Under the pieces are notes generated by a model. That model was not told the DNA's origin. It worked only from the letters and a program-made list of their open reading frames with translations, and did no database searches. A DNA stretch of 64,000 bases. Source: an uncultured Myxococcales bacterium (GTDB lineage: Bacteria; Myxococcota_A; UBA9042; DTJE01). Below are positions 50,984-60,176 of the stretch, piece after piece. The DNA lies in assembly GCA_903847405.1 (NCBI GenBank), contig CAINDP010000082.1, positions 17,344 through 81,343 of the forward strand. The letters run 5' to 3'. Each line of letters opens with the position of its first letter. Position 1 is the stretch's first letter. A program made the translations under genes and the position numbers.

Positions 50984-52219
50984 ATGAAGGGAACGCGGTG
51001 GATCCGCGCGGCGGCCGTGGTGGCCGTGCTGCTGGCCTCGATGCCGGCCTACGCCTGGCGGTTCGACCTGGGCGAGAACACGAACCTGAACGTCGCGGCC
51101 CTGATCCAGTTCCAGGCGCAGTTCCAGCAGAACGGCGCGCCGGACAAGACCGCCTACAGCAAGGACTTCTACCTGCGCCGGGTGCGCCTGCTGCTGTGGG
51201 GCGACGTGTGGAAGGGCATTTCCTTCTTCGTGGACACCGAGCAGCCGAACTTCGGGAAGGGCGGGAACTGGGACGTGGCGCTGTACATGTCCGACGCGTT
51301 CATGACGTTCAAGGTCGCGGACCAGTTCATGGTGGACGTGGGCATGATGCTGCTGCCGTTCGCCCGCCACGGCTACCAGAGCGCGCCGGGCCTGAACGGC
51401 CTGGAGTTCCACCTGGGGTTGCTGCGGTACGTGGACGGTTCCAACAAGAGCCTGCGCGACGCCGGCGTCCAACTGCGCGGGTACGTGTTCGACCGCAAGC
51501 TGCAGTACCGCCTGGGCGTGTTCAACGGGGCCCAGGGGTGCAACCTGCAGAAGGATTCCAGCGGGGCGGTGGAAAAGGACGTCGCCGGCAAGACCGCCCT
51601 GATGTCGAACCCCGAGGACTGGCCTCGGTTCGCCGGCCACCTGCGCTACAACATCCTGGGCACCGAAACGGAGTTCTTCGCCAAGGGGATCACCTTCGGC
51701 AGTTCGCCCACTCTGTCGATCGGGACGGGATTCGACTACCAGGTCGCGGCCGTCCTGCGGACCCCGACCGTGTTCAACGGCGACCGGACCGTGAAGACCC
51801 GCGGCACGATGACCGACTCCATCGGCGTGTCGGCGGACGTGTTCCTGGACGTGCCCTTCGGCCGGGACAAGCAGCACGAGATCGTCTTCATGGGCGCGTT
51901 CTTCTACTACGACCACGGCAACGAGCTGGTGTACGACGCGGCGAAGAATCCCGTCGTGGTGCCCTCGCGCAACTCCGGCGCCGGGTTCCTGGCCGAACTG
52001 GGCTACCGGTACACGTTCATCGAGCCCGTGCTGACCGTGGACTGGTTCGACAGCCGGCAGGCGGCCCAGGACCTTCTGGTGGTCAAGGGCGGGCTGAACT
52101 TCTGGATCCGGAACGCCGCCGTCAACATCAAGACCGAGTTCGGCGCCGAAAAGCGCGGCGACCTGGCCCACGCGCCGTGGATCAAGGCCTTCACCACCCA
52201 GGCGCAGTTGTTCTTCTAA
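50984..52219 (+). CDS. Outer-membrane porin, phosphate-selective porin O/P-like
   Basis: A 411-residue outer-membrane beta-barrel. The signal peptide ends MPAYA-WRF. Strands alternate polar and hydrophobic residues throughout (LYMSDAFMTFKV; LQYRLGVFNGAQ; AGFLAELGYRYTF), the YLRRVRLLLWGDVWKGISFFVDTE start matches the OprO/OprP-like family, and the last residue is Phe (AQLFF), the usual barrel-assembly signal. ATG 50984 lies 12 bp after GGAGG. Substrate selectivity cannot be read from sequence. It is convergent with the TetR gene, 19 bp apart. Confidence 0.85.
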   Translation: MKGTRWIRAAAVVAVLLASMPAYAWRFDLGENTNLNVAALIQFQAQFQQNGAPDKTAYSKDFYLRRVRLLLWGDVWKGISFFVDTEQPNFGKGGNWDVALYMSDAFMTFKVADQFMVDVGMMLLPFARHGYQSAPGLNGLEFHLGLLRYVDGSNKSLRDAGVQLRGYVFDRKLQYRLGVFNGAQGCNLQKDSSGAVEKDVAGKTALMSNPEDWPRFAGHLRYNILGTETEFFAKGITFGSSPTLSIGTGFDYQVAAVLRTPTVFNGDRTVKTRGTMTDSIGVSADVFLDVPFGRDKQHEIVFMGAFFYYDHGNELVYDAAKNPVVVPSRNSGAGFLAELGYRYTFIEPVLTVDWFDSRQAAQDLLVVKGGLNFWIRNAAVNIKTEFGAEKRGDLAHAPWIKAFTTQAQLFF

Positions 52220-52238
52220 GGAACGAGTGCGGCTGGTG

Positions 52239-52853
52239 TCACTCCCGGCGGGTGGTCAGGACGCCGTCCCGGGCCAGCCGCAGGGCCTCCTGCACCAGCG
52301 TGGGCTCGTCCAGGGGAACCAGGCCGAACGCCCAGGCCCACAGCATCCCCCGGAGGCTGCCGATCAGGGCGTGGGCCGCCACCTGCGGGTTGCAGGGCCG
52401 GACGATGCCCAGCCGGATGCCGTCTTCCAGGGATTCCCCGACCCAATGGCCCAGGCGCCCGTAGAAGTCGACCAGCTTGACGCCGGCCTCCTCGTCCAGC
52501 CCGGCGGCCTCGGCGAACAGCACGCGGACGCTGCGCGGATCGGCCAGCATCATGCGGGCCAGGCGCTCGGCATTGCCCCGCAACTGGGCCAGCACCGCGT
52601 CCTCGTCCCAGGGGTCGGGGACCTCGATCGCCTGGATCTGCTGGTGGATCCTGGTGAAGATGTCGTCCAGAACGGCGTCGTACACGGCGCGCTTGCTGGT
52701 GAAGTACAGGTAGAACGTCCCGCGCGCGATGCCCGATTCCAGGATGATGTCCGCCACGCCCGCCCGGTAGTAGCCCTTTTCGGCGAAGACCTTCCGGGCG
52801 GCATCGAGGATCTGCCCGCGGCGATCGGCCTTCGACAGGGGGGGCGTGGACAT
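52239..52853 (-). CDS. TetR-family transcriptional regulator
   Basis: A 204-residue one-component regulator. The N-terminal TetR helix-turn-helix is clear (RRGQILDAARKVFAEKGY...VADIILESGIARGTFYLYF), and the all-helical ligand and dimer domain continues to the end. The ligand is unknown. ATG 52853 follows GGAGGTC. It is downstream of, and on the same strand as, the giant activase/dehydratase gene, separated by the 65-bp REP palindrome, and convergent with the porin gene. It may regulate either. Confidence 0.93.
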   Translation of the reverse strand: MSTPPLSKADRRGQILDAARKVFAEKGYYRAGVADIILESGIARGTFYLYFTSKRAVYDAVLDDIFTRIHQQIQAIEVPDPWDEDAVLAQLRGNAERLARMMLADPRSVRVLFAEAAGLDEEAGVKLVDFYGRLGHWVGESLEDGIRLGIVRPCNPQVAAHALIGSLRGMLWAWAFGLVPLDEPTLVQEALRLARDGVLTTRRE

Positions 52854-52868
52854 GGCGGGACCTCCGGC

Positions 52869-52933
52869 AGGGGAGAAATGGGGACAGACACCATTTTCGC
52901 CGCGAAAATGGTGTCTGTCCCCATTTCTCCCCT
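52869..52933. repeat. Perfect 65-bp palindrome made of two REP copies
   Basis: Two 32-bp arms, each carrying GAAATGGGGACAGACACC, meet head to head around one base (52901). It lies between the stop of the giant activase gene and the start of the TetR gene, both on the minus strand. As RNA it would make a very stable hairpin that could end transcription or protect the upstream mRNA. Confidence 0.92.
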
Positions 52934-52959
52934 CTTTTCCCCCAGGAACGGTCCGGCCG

Positions 52960-55900
52960 TCAAGCCGTCCGGCGACCCAGTCCCGGGGGGGGCGTCGAAC
53001 GGGAGGGCAGGGGCGGCACCAGTCCCAGCAACCGGCGGACCAGCACCGAGCGCGCATCGTGCAACTGGTTGGCCAGCGACGGGCGCCGGGCGGGGGCCGG
53101 CGTTTCCTTGCGCCGTGCGGCCCGCTCGCGCACCTCGAACACGAAATCCTGGATGACTCGGTCGTCCAGCGGATCCCCGTTCAGGGCCAGGGTCAGGGAC
53201 GGCAGGCCCAGGTCCTCGTCCGCCCGCAGGAAGTGCGATTCCGCGATCTTGTTGGGCATGCATTCCAGGGGGCCGACGCTGACCACGCCGTCGATCGTGC
53301 CGTCGAGGTACTCGTGGATCGGGCCTCCCACCGTCAGGATCGCTTCGCCCATCAGGTCCTCGGACACGTAGCGTTCCCCGGCCCGCATCGCGTCCCGCAC
53401 GCGGGTCCGGCGCGACCACCCCAGGGCGCCCGCCACGTCGCCGTACAGGCGATCCAGCACGGTTTCCTGCAGGGCGGAACTGATGTGGATTTCCACCACG
53501 TTCTCGCCGGGAACCAGGCGGTCCATGCGCATGCGCTTCTTCCGGGTCCAACTGGTGTACTCGATCCACTCGTTGAAGGGGGCCAGGCGCGCCCGGACCC
53601 CGGCCCGCTCCAGCCGTTCGATCACGAAGTCGTTCGCGAAGGGATCCAGCCGCACGTAGATTTCGCCCACCACCGCCACGGTCGGGATCCAGCGGCCGGC
53701 GTCCTTCAGGGCGGCCATTTCCCGGGCGGCCGAACCCACCAGCTCGCGGATGCCGTACATCCCGCGCCCCGCTTCCCGCAGCGTCCGGGGCAGGTCGCCG
53801 GCCCGCGGATGCTCCAGCAGTTCGATCAGTTCCTGGTAGCGGCGGTCGAACACCTTCTGCGTGGCGCCCGGGACCGTTTCCACCGGCCGCACGTCGTGCA
53901 GCGACGCCAGCAGCAGGTCCGCGGCCACCATCCCGAACCACAGGCGCAACTGGAAGTCCGTCGGCAGGCCGGCGAAGTAGTCCGTGTCCTCCGGCGAAAC
54001 GATGCGCATGCGGTCCTTCCAGCCGGCCTGCTCGAAGGCGATCTTGTGCAGCAGGTTGTACACCCCGAACCGGCAGGGACCGCTGGCCGAGGGCATCAGC
54101 AGCGCGAACGTTTCCTCGCTGTCGCGATCCTTTTCCAGACGCTGCAGGACGCTGCCCAGCGTCAGCGTCATGGGCAGGCACTCCTTGCCCGACGTGTGGC
54201 GCCGGCCCAGTTCCAGGGCTTCCCGGTCCGGCATCGGCAGGACCTCCGCCCTCAGGCCCTCCGAGCGCAGCATGGCCGCCGTGATGGGTGCCGCGGCCCC
54301 CATCGGGTTGATCAGCAGGATGTCGCCCCGGTGGCGGGTGGCCGCCAGGTCCTGCTTTTCCAGTTCCATCGCGCGGAAGCGGGTCCGCGGACGCCCGCCC
54401 CGCTCCTGGGCCGTCGATCGCTGGTCGGCCTGTACGCAATGCAGGAAGGCCTCGATGCGCGTGGCCGTCCCCGCGTCGCCCGAGTGGCCGTCGGTCTCGA
54501 TGACCGCGAACGGCTTGTTCCGCATCACGTAGGCGTTGAAGTGCAGGTTGAAACTGTCCGGCCCGCACGAGTAGTTCGAGCAGAACACGCTGTACACGCC
54601 GTCGGTCCGCCGGACCTGGTGCGCGGCCCGCAGGTTCGCCTGGCCGTAGTGCCAGTAGACGTCCTGGAACACCGGGACGTCGGACTCCAGCGGGTAGCAG
54701 TCCACCGGGATGGCCAGGGCCCCCTGCTTCCGCAGCAGCACCGGCACGTTCGAGTTCAGCACGTCGTTGTACAGGGTGTACGCCCGGCCCAGGACCACCA
54801 CCGGGACCACGGACTGGTCATCAGCGAACGCCAGGGCCCGGCGGCCGATGTCCAGGCAGTCCTCGTCGAACCGCTGCTGCACGTCCCGCGCCCCCTGCCA
54901 GGCGTCCTCCCAGCGTCCCTCGGCGCCCAGGTCCCGGGCCAGGGCGCGGCACGCGGCCTTGAAATCGGTCGCGTCCAGGCCCCCCGCAGCCATCCGGACC
55001 ACGGGCGCCACCAGGCGCGTCGTCCGCCCCTCCCGGAAGAAGGCTTCGCGGATGACGCCCGGCGCCGCCTGGACCACCGGGCAGGTCACCGAGTTCGTTT
55101 CGTTGCCCTGCTGGGGAAGGTCCACCACCATCGGGGCCAGCAGGATGTCGGGGTGTTCCTCCAGCATCGACCGGACCACCCCGTGGAACAACTGCATCGG
55201 GGCGCACCAGGGGATGTTGGCCTGCTCGATCCCGCGCCGCAGCGCGTCGTGGTTGCCGCCCCGGAACACGCGCACGTCCAGGCCCAGCCGGCTGACGAAC
55301 GTCGCGAAGAACGGGATCAGGCCCTTCAGCGTGAACTCGTCGGTCATGGCCACGATCGGCTGCCCGGGCATCGCCGGCAACGCTTCGAGGATCCGCTTCA
55401 CGGCCTCCTCGCGCTCCCGGAAGGGATCCGGCGCGCCGTCCGGCAATTTCTTCTTGCGCGTCCCCTTGTCGTACATCGAACAGGACCCGCCCCAGGTGAA
55501 GCGTCCCTTCGCGCCGTCCACCGCGATGTCCAGGCGGTCGATCCGGCAATGGTTCCCGGACCCTCCGCACCCCTTCGTCGAGGGGCAGATGAAGGTGTCC
55601 CGGGACTGGACGTGCACGTCCAGGAATCGCGCGAAGGCCAGCGGTTCGCCCTCCTGGACGCCGTCCCGCAGGGCCAGCAGGGCGATCCCCAGGGCGCCGA
55701 CGGTCCCCGGGTCCGGCGGGATGACGACCGTCTGCCCGGTGTGGCGCGCCACGGCGGCGGCCAGCGCGTCCGACAGGAAGGGCATCCCCTGGCAGAAGAT
55801 CCGCTGCCCGATCGACCGCGTCCCCTTGACCCGCTTGACGTAGTTCTGGACCACGGAGTCGTACAGGCCGGCCAGGATGGCGTCCCGGGACTGCCCCGCC

Positions 55901-57381
55901 GACACCGCGTGGTCGATCAACTCGGCCATGAACACCGAGCAGTGCTGTCCCAGCGACACCCCGTGATCGGACTGGATGGCCAGGCGCCCCAGCGACGCGA
56001 CGTCGTCCACGCCCTCGAACTTCCGGCCCTGCTCCTCGATGAAGGAACCCGTCCCGGCGCTGCACGCCTCGTTCATCGCCGCGTCGGTCACCCGGCCGTG
56101 GTCCAGGCGGATGTACTTCGCGTCCTGGCCCCCGATCTCGAAGATGGTGTCCACGTCCGGGTCGTGGTGCAGGGCGCCCTCGGCGTGGGCGGCGATTTCG
56201 TTCAGCACGAACACGCGTTCCGCCCCGAAGCAGGCCGACAGCAGCGATCCGACGATTTCCCGGCCCGATCCCGTGGCCGCAACCCCCCGGACCCGGTGCG
56301 GCTGGCCCGCCCCCTCCAGAAAGTCGGTGACCAGCCCCTTGGCGGCGCCGACCGGGTCGCCCAGCGTCTTGCGCCATGCCTGCCACACGGGCTCCAGGGT
56401 GTGGACGTCCAGCGCGACCGCCTTGGACCCGGTGCTGCCGATGTCGAAGCCCACCACGACGTCGTGGGGCTTCCGGCATTTCACCAGGGGCTTCGCCGGC
56501 ATGCGGACAACCTGGGACATCGCCTCCTGCAGGCCGGGGAACGTTTCGAACGGGCGGGCCTCCCGCGGGGCCAGCACGCTGTCCTCCGGGACGACGGTGC
56601 CCGCCTGCCGGGCCAGGACCGCCGCCCCGAACGCCTCCAGGAACTGGTCCTGTTCGGGCGTCCCGGCGACCATCTGCATCCCGTTGACCTGGGCCTGTTC
56701 GGCGATGCGGTTCCGGATGCGGGCGGACCGCGTCACGCCCCCGATCAGCAGCAGGTTTCGGGGCGACTCCCGCGGACGGACCAGGACCAGCACGTTTTCG
56801 CACACCGCGTCGTACAGGCCGGCCAGGATGCTGTCCCGGTCCTCGCCGCGGTTCGCCAGGTGCGTCATGTCGGTCTTCAGGATGACCGGGCAGCGGCCCG
56901 ACAGGGGGCTCGGTTCCTTGACGTTTTCGCACAGGGCGTCCGCCTCGGGCAGCGACAGCCCGAACCGTTCCACCAGTTGGCGCAGGAAGTTGCCCGTGCC
57001 CTGGGAACATCGCGAGTTTTCCCGCAGGTGCCGCACCCGGCGGTCCACGACCTCGGCGACGAAGAAGCCCTGGCTGCCGATCGACACGACCGTCGCGTCG
57101 GCCAGGTCCGGGTGCAGCAGTTCCAGGCCCGCGGCCACCACGGCCTTTCCCGGAACGCGCGTCAGCGTCAGCGCCGCCGCCATCCGGCCCGTGACCGCCG
57201 CCCCGTCCAGCCGGGACCACTCCAGTTCCGGCAGCAGGCGCGCCAGGGTCGCCGTCGGGTCCTTCCCGTGGTCCGCCATCCAGGTCCGTCCGGGCCGGGC
57301 CACCCCGTCACGGACCAGCACCTCGGCCACCTTCACCCGTTCGGCCCCCAGATCCAGCCCCAGGTATCGCGCGTCCCGCAT
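52960..57381 (-). CDS. Giant 2-hydroxyacyl-CoA dehydratase-type activase with double ATPase domains
   Basis: A 1473-residue protein of the acyl-CoA dehydratase activase family (HgdC/BadF type plus DUF2229 plus HgdB/D-like). Two activator ATPase domains stand in tandem. The first (1-300) has both iron-sulfur Cys (125 in CSQGTGNF, 164 in GRCPVILKTDM), but its phosphate loop reads LDLGAERVK. The second (307-575) is canonical (FDIGSTGSK, Cys440 in ACSAGTGSF, Cys481 in GQHC). A DUF2229 region follows, with PSTKGCGGSGNHC and GGSCSMYDKG, then a dehydratase-like region (about 950-1400; SGKECLPMTLT). Family members drive ATP-coupled low-potential electron transfer. The partner and substrate here are unknown. 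ATG 57381 follows GGAGG. Confidence 0.88.
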   Translation of the reverse strand: MRDARYLGLDLGAERVKVAEVLVRDGVARPGRTWMADHGKDPTATLARLLPELEWSRLDGAAVTGRMAAALTLTRVPGKAVVAAGLELLHPDLADATVVSIGSQGFFVAEVVDRRVRHLRENSRCSQGTGNFLRQLVERFGLSLPEADALCENVKEPSPLSGRCPVILKTDMTHLANRGEDRDSILAGLYDAVCENVLVLVRPRESPRNLLLIGGVTRSARIRNRIAEQAQVNGMQMVAGTPEQDQFLEAFGAAVLARQAGTVVPEDSVLAPREARPFETFPGLQEAMSQVVRMPAKPLVKCRKPHDVVVGFDIGSTGSKAVALDVHTLEPVWQAWRKTLGDPVGAAKGLVTDFLEGAGQPHRVRGVAATGSGREIVGSLLSACFGAERVFVLNEIAAHAEGALHHDPDVDTIFEIGGQDAKYIRLDHGRVTDAAMNEACSAGTGSFIEEQGRKFEGVDDVASLGRLAIQSDHGVSLGQHCSVFMAELIDHAVSAGQSRDAILAGLYDSVVQNYVKRVKGTRSIGQRIFCQGMPFLSDALAAAVARHTGQTVVIPPDPGTVGALGIALLALRDGVQEGEPLAFARFLDVHVQSRDTFICPSTKGCGGSGNHCRIDRLDIAVDGAKGRFTWGGSCSMYDKGTRKKKLPDGAPDPFREREEAVKRILEALPAMPGQPIVAMTDEFTLKGLIPFFATFVSRLGLDVRVFRGGNHDALRRGIEQANIPWCAPMQLFHGVVRSMLEEHPDILLAPMVVDLPQQGNETNSVTCPVVQAAPGVIREAFFREGRTTRLVAPVVRMAAGGLDATDFKAACRALARDLGAEGRWEDAWQGARDVQQRFDEDCLDIGRRALAFADDQSVVPVVVLGRAYTLYNDVLNSNVPVLLRKQGALAIPVDCYPLESDVPVFQDVYWHYGQANLRAAHQVRRTDGVYSVFCSNYSCGPDSFNLHFNAYVMRNKPFAVIETDGHSGDAGTATRIEAFLHCVQADQRSTAQERGGRPRTRFRAMELEKQDLAATRHRGDILLINPMGAAAPITAAMLRSEGLRAEVLPMPDREALELGRRHTSGKECLPMTLTLGSVLQRLEKDRDSEETFALLMPSASGPCRFGVYNLLHKIAFEQAGWKDRMRIVSPEDTDYFAGLPTDFQLRLWFGMVAADLLLASLHDVRPVETVPGATQKVFDRRYQELIELLEHPRAGDLPRTLREAGRGMYGIRELVGSAAREMAALKDAGRWIPTVAVVGEIYVRLDPFANDFVIERLERAGVRARLAPFNEWIEYTSWTRKKRMRMDRLVPGENVVEIHISSALQETVLDRLYGDVAGALGWSRRTRVRDAMRAGERYVSEDLMGEAILTVGGPIHEYLDGTIDGVVSVGPLECMPNKIAESHFLRADEDLGLPSLTLALNGDPLDDRVIQDFVFEVRERAARRKETPAPARRPSLANQLHDARSVLVRRLLGLVPPLPSRSTPPPGLGRRTA

Positions 57382-57553
57382 CGACCGACCTCCGTCCTGC
57401 GTGACCTGCCCATCGGCGACGCCGACCGCCCGGCCACGGGTGCATTATCGATAGAATGACGTGTCAGTCTAGTTCGTGTGGATTCGAGGTCAAGGGCTGT
57501 GGCCGCGGCCCGCATGGCAGCGCGGGAAAGGCCTACGAAACAACGGGGGGGCA

Positions 57554-58222
57554 TCACGCCTGCCAGAACGCCGTGTCCAGCACCAGGTCCCGGACGCCGT
57601 TGATGATGAACTGGGTGCCGATGCAGACCAGCAGGAACCCCATGATCCGCGCCAGGCCGTTCACCCCGTTCACCCCCATGACGCGCCGCAGGGGCTCGGC
57701 CATCCGCAGGACCAGCCACGACGCGATCGCGGTCAGCAGGATCGCCAGCACGACGCCGGCGTAGGCAAAGACCTTGTCGACGACGCGGTGCCCGACGATG
57801 GACGAGGACATCGTGATCACGACGGCGATGGCGCCCGGCCCGGCCAGGCTGGGCATGGCCAGGGGCGTGAAGGAAATGTCCGTCTTCTGCTGCGCCTCCT
57901 GCCGGCTGGCCGAGGCCATCGGCTCGTCGTCGGGGAACAGCATCCGGAAGCCCAGGACGCCGATGACCATGCCGCCGGCGACCCGGATCCCGGGAATCGA
58001 GATGCCGAACACCAGCATGATCAGGTGCCCCGCCACCAGGAACAGGATGAGGATCCCGGCCATGTAGATGCAGGCCCGGGTGATCTGGCGGTTCCGCTCC
58101 TGGGGGGTCAGTTGCGTGCTGATGCTCAGCAGCAGGACGGCGGTGCTGAAGGGATTGACGATCGGCAGCAGCGCCAGCAGCGCGACGCCGATCGACAGCA
58201 GGAAATCGTGGACGGCACTCAT
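57554..58222 (-). CDS. MarC-family integral membrane protein
   Basis: A 222-residue inner-membrane protein with six hydrophobic segments. The family motif LLPIVNPFSTAVLLLSIS occurs near residue 20 and its mirror FTPLAMPSLAGPGAIAVVITMSS near 125, showing the internal duplication of MarC/YchE/YhgN. The role of these proteins is unsettled (once linked to antibiotic resistance, not confirmed). GGAGG precedes ATG 58222. It is the last gene of a six-gene minus-strand envelope set, 27 bp after a small membrane peptide gene. Confidence 0.92.
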   Translation of the reverse strand: MSAVHDFLLSIGVALLALLPIVNPFSTAVLLLSISTQLTPQERNRQITRACIYMAGILILFLVAGHLIMLVFGISIPGIRVAGGMVIGVLGFRMLFPDDEPMASASRQEAQQKTDISFTPLAMPSLAGPGAIAVVITMSSSIVGHRVVDKVFAYAGVVLAILLTAIASWLVLRMAEPLRRVMGVNGVNGLARIMGFLLVCIGTQFIINGVRDLVLDTAFWQA

Positions 58223-58249
58223 GGGGGCGGCCTCCGTGATCCTTCGGCG

Positions 58250-58399
58250 TCAGAGCATGCGGCGGCCCTGGATGATCCGGACCAGGACCAGCACGACGGC
58301 GACCACGATGAGGATGTGGATGAATCCGCCCATCGTGTACGAGGTGACCAGACCCAGAGCCCACAGCACGATCAGCACGATGGCAAGCGTCCACAACAT
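58250..58399 (-). CDS. 49-residue membrane peptide, lmo0937/DUF5670-like
   Basis: A small gene: AGGAGG lies a few bases before ATG 58399 and the product MLWTLAIVLIVLWALGLVTS... is two hydrophobic stretches split by YTMGGFIHI and ends VRIIQGRRML. This is the lmo0937 family pattern (LWxLGxxTxxTxGGxIHxLLVIA), widespread short membrane proteins of unknown function, often stress-linked. It lies 9 bp from the upstream lipoprotein gene, 27 bp from marC, same strand. Confidence 0.88.
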   Translation of the reverse strand: MLWTLAIVLIVLWALGLVTSYTMGGFIHILIVVAVVLVLVRIIQGRRML

Positions 58400-58408
58400 A
58401 GGCACCTC

Positions 58409-58783
58409 CTACTGGGTCACGAAGCCGTAGCACTCCGGCGCGGCCGAATAGACCATGCAGGTCCAGAACTCGGCGCACCCCTTGTCGACGCACGTTTCGA
58501 TCTGGTCGTTCGCGGCGGCCTGGTGGTCGTTGCCGCACGTGTCCTCGATCGAGTTCCGGCATCCGCTGACGCAGGTGTCGGTCTGGTCACCGGTCGGGGT
58601 CGTGTCCTGGCAGTCGAAGTTCTTGGTGCAGTACTGCCCGCAGGCCACGCGGGAATCGAAGTTGTCGATGGCCCCCTGCGTGGCGTCACAGCCGGTATTC
58701 GCCAGGCCCAGCGAGAACACCAGCGCGATCGCGACCAGCATGGACCCCGCGAACACCTGGATTTTCACGGTCTGGATCTTCAT
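58409..58783 (-). CDS. Small Cys-rich predicted lipoprotein
   Basis: A 124-residue exported protein. The signal segment (VFAGSMLVAIALVFSLGLANTGC) has a lipobox-like end. The mature part has ten more Cys in pairs (VACGQYCTKNFDCQDT, DTCVSGCRNSIEDTC, ETCVDKGCAEFWTCM, PECYG), suggesting a disulphide-rich fold. It is not the CDDG repeat type of the larger surface proteins, and I recognise no family. ATG 58783 is chosen because GGAG lies 7 bp upstream; ATG 58810 overlaps the previous stop but lacks a site. Confidence 0.75.
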   Translation of the reverse strand: MKIQTVKIQVFAGSMLVAIALVFSLGLANTGCDATQGAIDNFDSRVACGQYCTKNFDCQDTTPTGDQTDTCVSGCRNSIEDTCGNDHQAAANDQIETCVDKGCAEFWTCMVYSAAPECYGFVTQ

Positions 58784-58809
58784 GTACTTCTCCCGTTTGC
58801 TGCTGTTCA

Positions 58810-59697
58810 TCACCGGACCGCCTGCGCTGCGCGCTGAATGATGATCTCGACGCGGCGGTTGTTGGCGCGTCCCTCGGCGCTGGTGTTGTCGGCGATCGGG
58901 CGGCCCTCGCCCAACCCGTGGGCCTGGATCAGGTCGGCCCCGTAGCCGCGCTGCACGATGTAGTTGCGGACCGCGTCCGCCCGGCGCTGCGACAGATCCA
59001 TGTTGAAGGTGTCGGAGCCCTGGGAGTCGGTGTGCCCTTCGACGACCAGGTTGCGCTCCCTGGTCGTCAGCAGCACCTCGGCCACCTGGTCCAGGCGTGC
59101 CCGTGCGGCGGGCAGCAGGGTCGCCTGGTTGGACGCGAACAGCACGCTTCCGGACAGCGTGATGACCAGTCCGCGGGTTTCTTCCTTGACGGCCGCCAGC
59201 TTGGCCAGCGCCTCGAGGGCCTCCGCCGCGCGCTTTTCGGCTGCGACACGCGCCGCCTGCTCGACGGCAAGCTTTTCCGCCGTCATTTCGCCGCTGCGCT
59301 GCGATTCGGCCAGCGCCGAGTTCGCGTTGCTCAGATCCTGCCGCTTTTCGGCGATGATCCGGCCCTGCGTCGCCTGGAAGTCGTCCTTCGAGCGCGCCTG
59401 GACCTTCTGTTCGGTGAGGATGGAGGCCGTCGCTTCGGCCATTTCGCACTTGCGCTGGGCCACGTAGGCCAGGTCCCGCGTCCGGAACGATTCGGGATCG
59501 TCCTTGAACGACTGTTCGGCCTTGGCCAGCGCCTGGCCGGCCACGTGCAGTTCCGCCGGGGCGATCTGGGCCGTCGGCCCCGTGCTGGCCTGGCGGTAGG
59601 CTTCGCGGGCACTGGCGAGTTCCTGCGGGATGGTGGCCGCGCAGCCGCCGAACAGTCCGGCGCCGGCGACCAGGATCATCAGATGACGGATTTTCAT
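58810..59697 (-). CDS. OmpA-family lipoprotein with DUF4398-like N-terminus
   Basis: A 295-residue outer-membrane lipoprotein: lipobox LFGGC (Cys 19), a helical DUF4398-type domain (ASAREAYRQASTGPTAQIAPAEL), a long coiled coil (about 90-175: AEKRQDLSNANSALAESQ; EKLAVEQAARVAAEKRAAEAL) and a C-terminal OmpA peptidoglycan-binding domain (VLFASNQATLLPAAR; VEGHTDSQGSD; NNRRVEIII). It would tether the outer membrane to peptidoglycan across the periplasm. The combination is a known family. It is 41 bp from the next upstream gene, another DUF4398 lipoprotein, and is likely co-transcribed. Confidence 0.92.
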   Translation of the reverse strand: MKIRHLMILVAGAGLFGGCAATIPQELASAREAYRQASTGPTAQIAPAELHVAGQALAKAEQSFKDDPESFRTRDLAYVAQRKCEMAEATASILTEQKVQARSKDDFQATQGRIIAEKRQDLSNANSALAESQRSGEMTAEKLAVEQAARVAAEKRAAEALEALAKLAAVKEETRGLVITLSGSVLFASNQATLLPAARARLDQVAEVLLTTRERNLVVEGHTDSQGSDTFNMDLSQRRADAVRNYIVQRGYGADLIQAHGLGEGRPIADNTSAEGRANNRRVEIIIQRAAQAVR

Positions 59698-59738
59698 GGC
59701 AGGCTCCTTTCAATGGGTGGTTGATTCCGGGTCATGGG

Positions 59739-60104
59739 CTACTCGTTTTCCTTCCGGAGCTGGCGAACCCGCTCCACGGCGGCCCGGGCTTCCGACTTTT
59801 CGGCGTCCTCGCGGGACAGGACGACCGCCAGTTCGGCATCCGCTTCGGACCGCGTCAGCAGGGACGCTGCCGCCTCCTTGTCGCCGTTCGCGGCCATCTT
59901 CTTGGCCTTCTCCAGTTCTTCCCGCGCCAACTGCAGATGCAGCGCCGCACGGGGGACCTTCGTCGCGCCGATCTCCTCGGCGGCACGAATCCCCGACGTG
60001 GACGCTTCGGTGCGGAGCGGTGCGCCGGCGCATCCCGCGACGGTCGCTGCGGCAATGACGGCCGCCGCGATCACCATGGTTCCGATCCTCGATATCCGGT
60101 TCAT
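59739..60104 (-). CDS. DUF4398 lipoprotein
   Basis: A 121-residue lipoprotein: hydrophobic signal with lipobox TVAGC, then a single DUF4398-type helical hairpin (AAEEIGATKVPRAALHLQLAREELEKAKKMAANGDKEAAASLL...), ending in a charged helix RVRQLRKENE. It looks like a short paralogue of the N-terminal part of the OmpA protein encoded next, and the two probably interact. Function is unknown. Confidence 0.88.
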   Translation of the reverse strand: MNRISRIGTMVIAAAVIAAATVAGCAGAPLRTEASTSGIRAAEEIGATKVPRAALHLQLAREELEKAKKMAANGDKEAAASLLTRSEADAELAVVLSREDAEKSEARAAVERVRQLRKENE

Positions 60105-60176
60105 TTGGATCCTCCTGTTCAGGTCTTCCTGGAATCCTGGTTCCCTCGGGTCATGCCCACTCCTTCCCGCGCGGGG

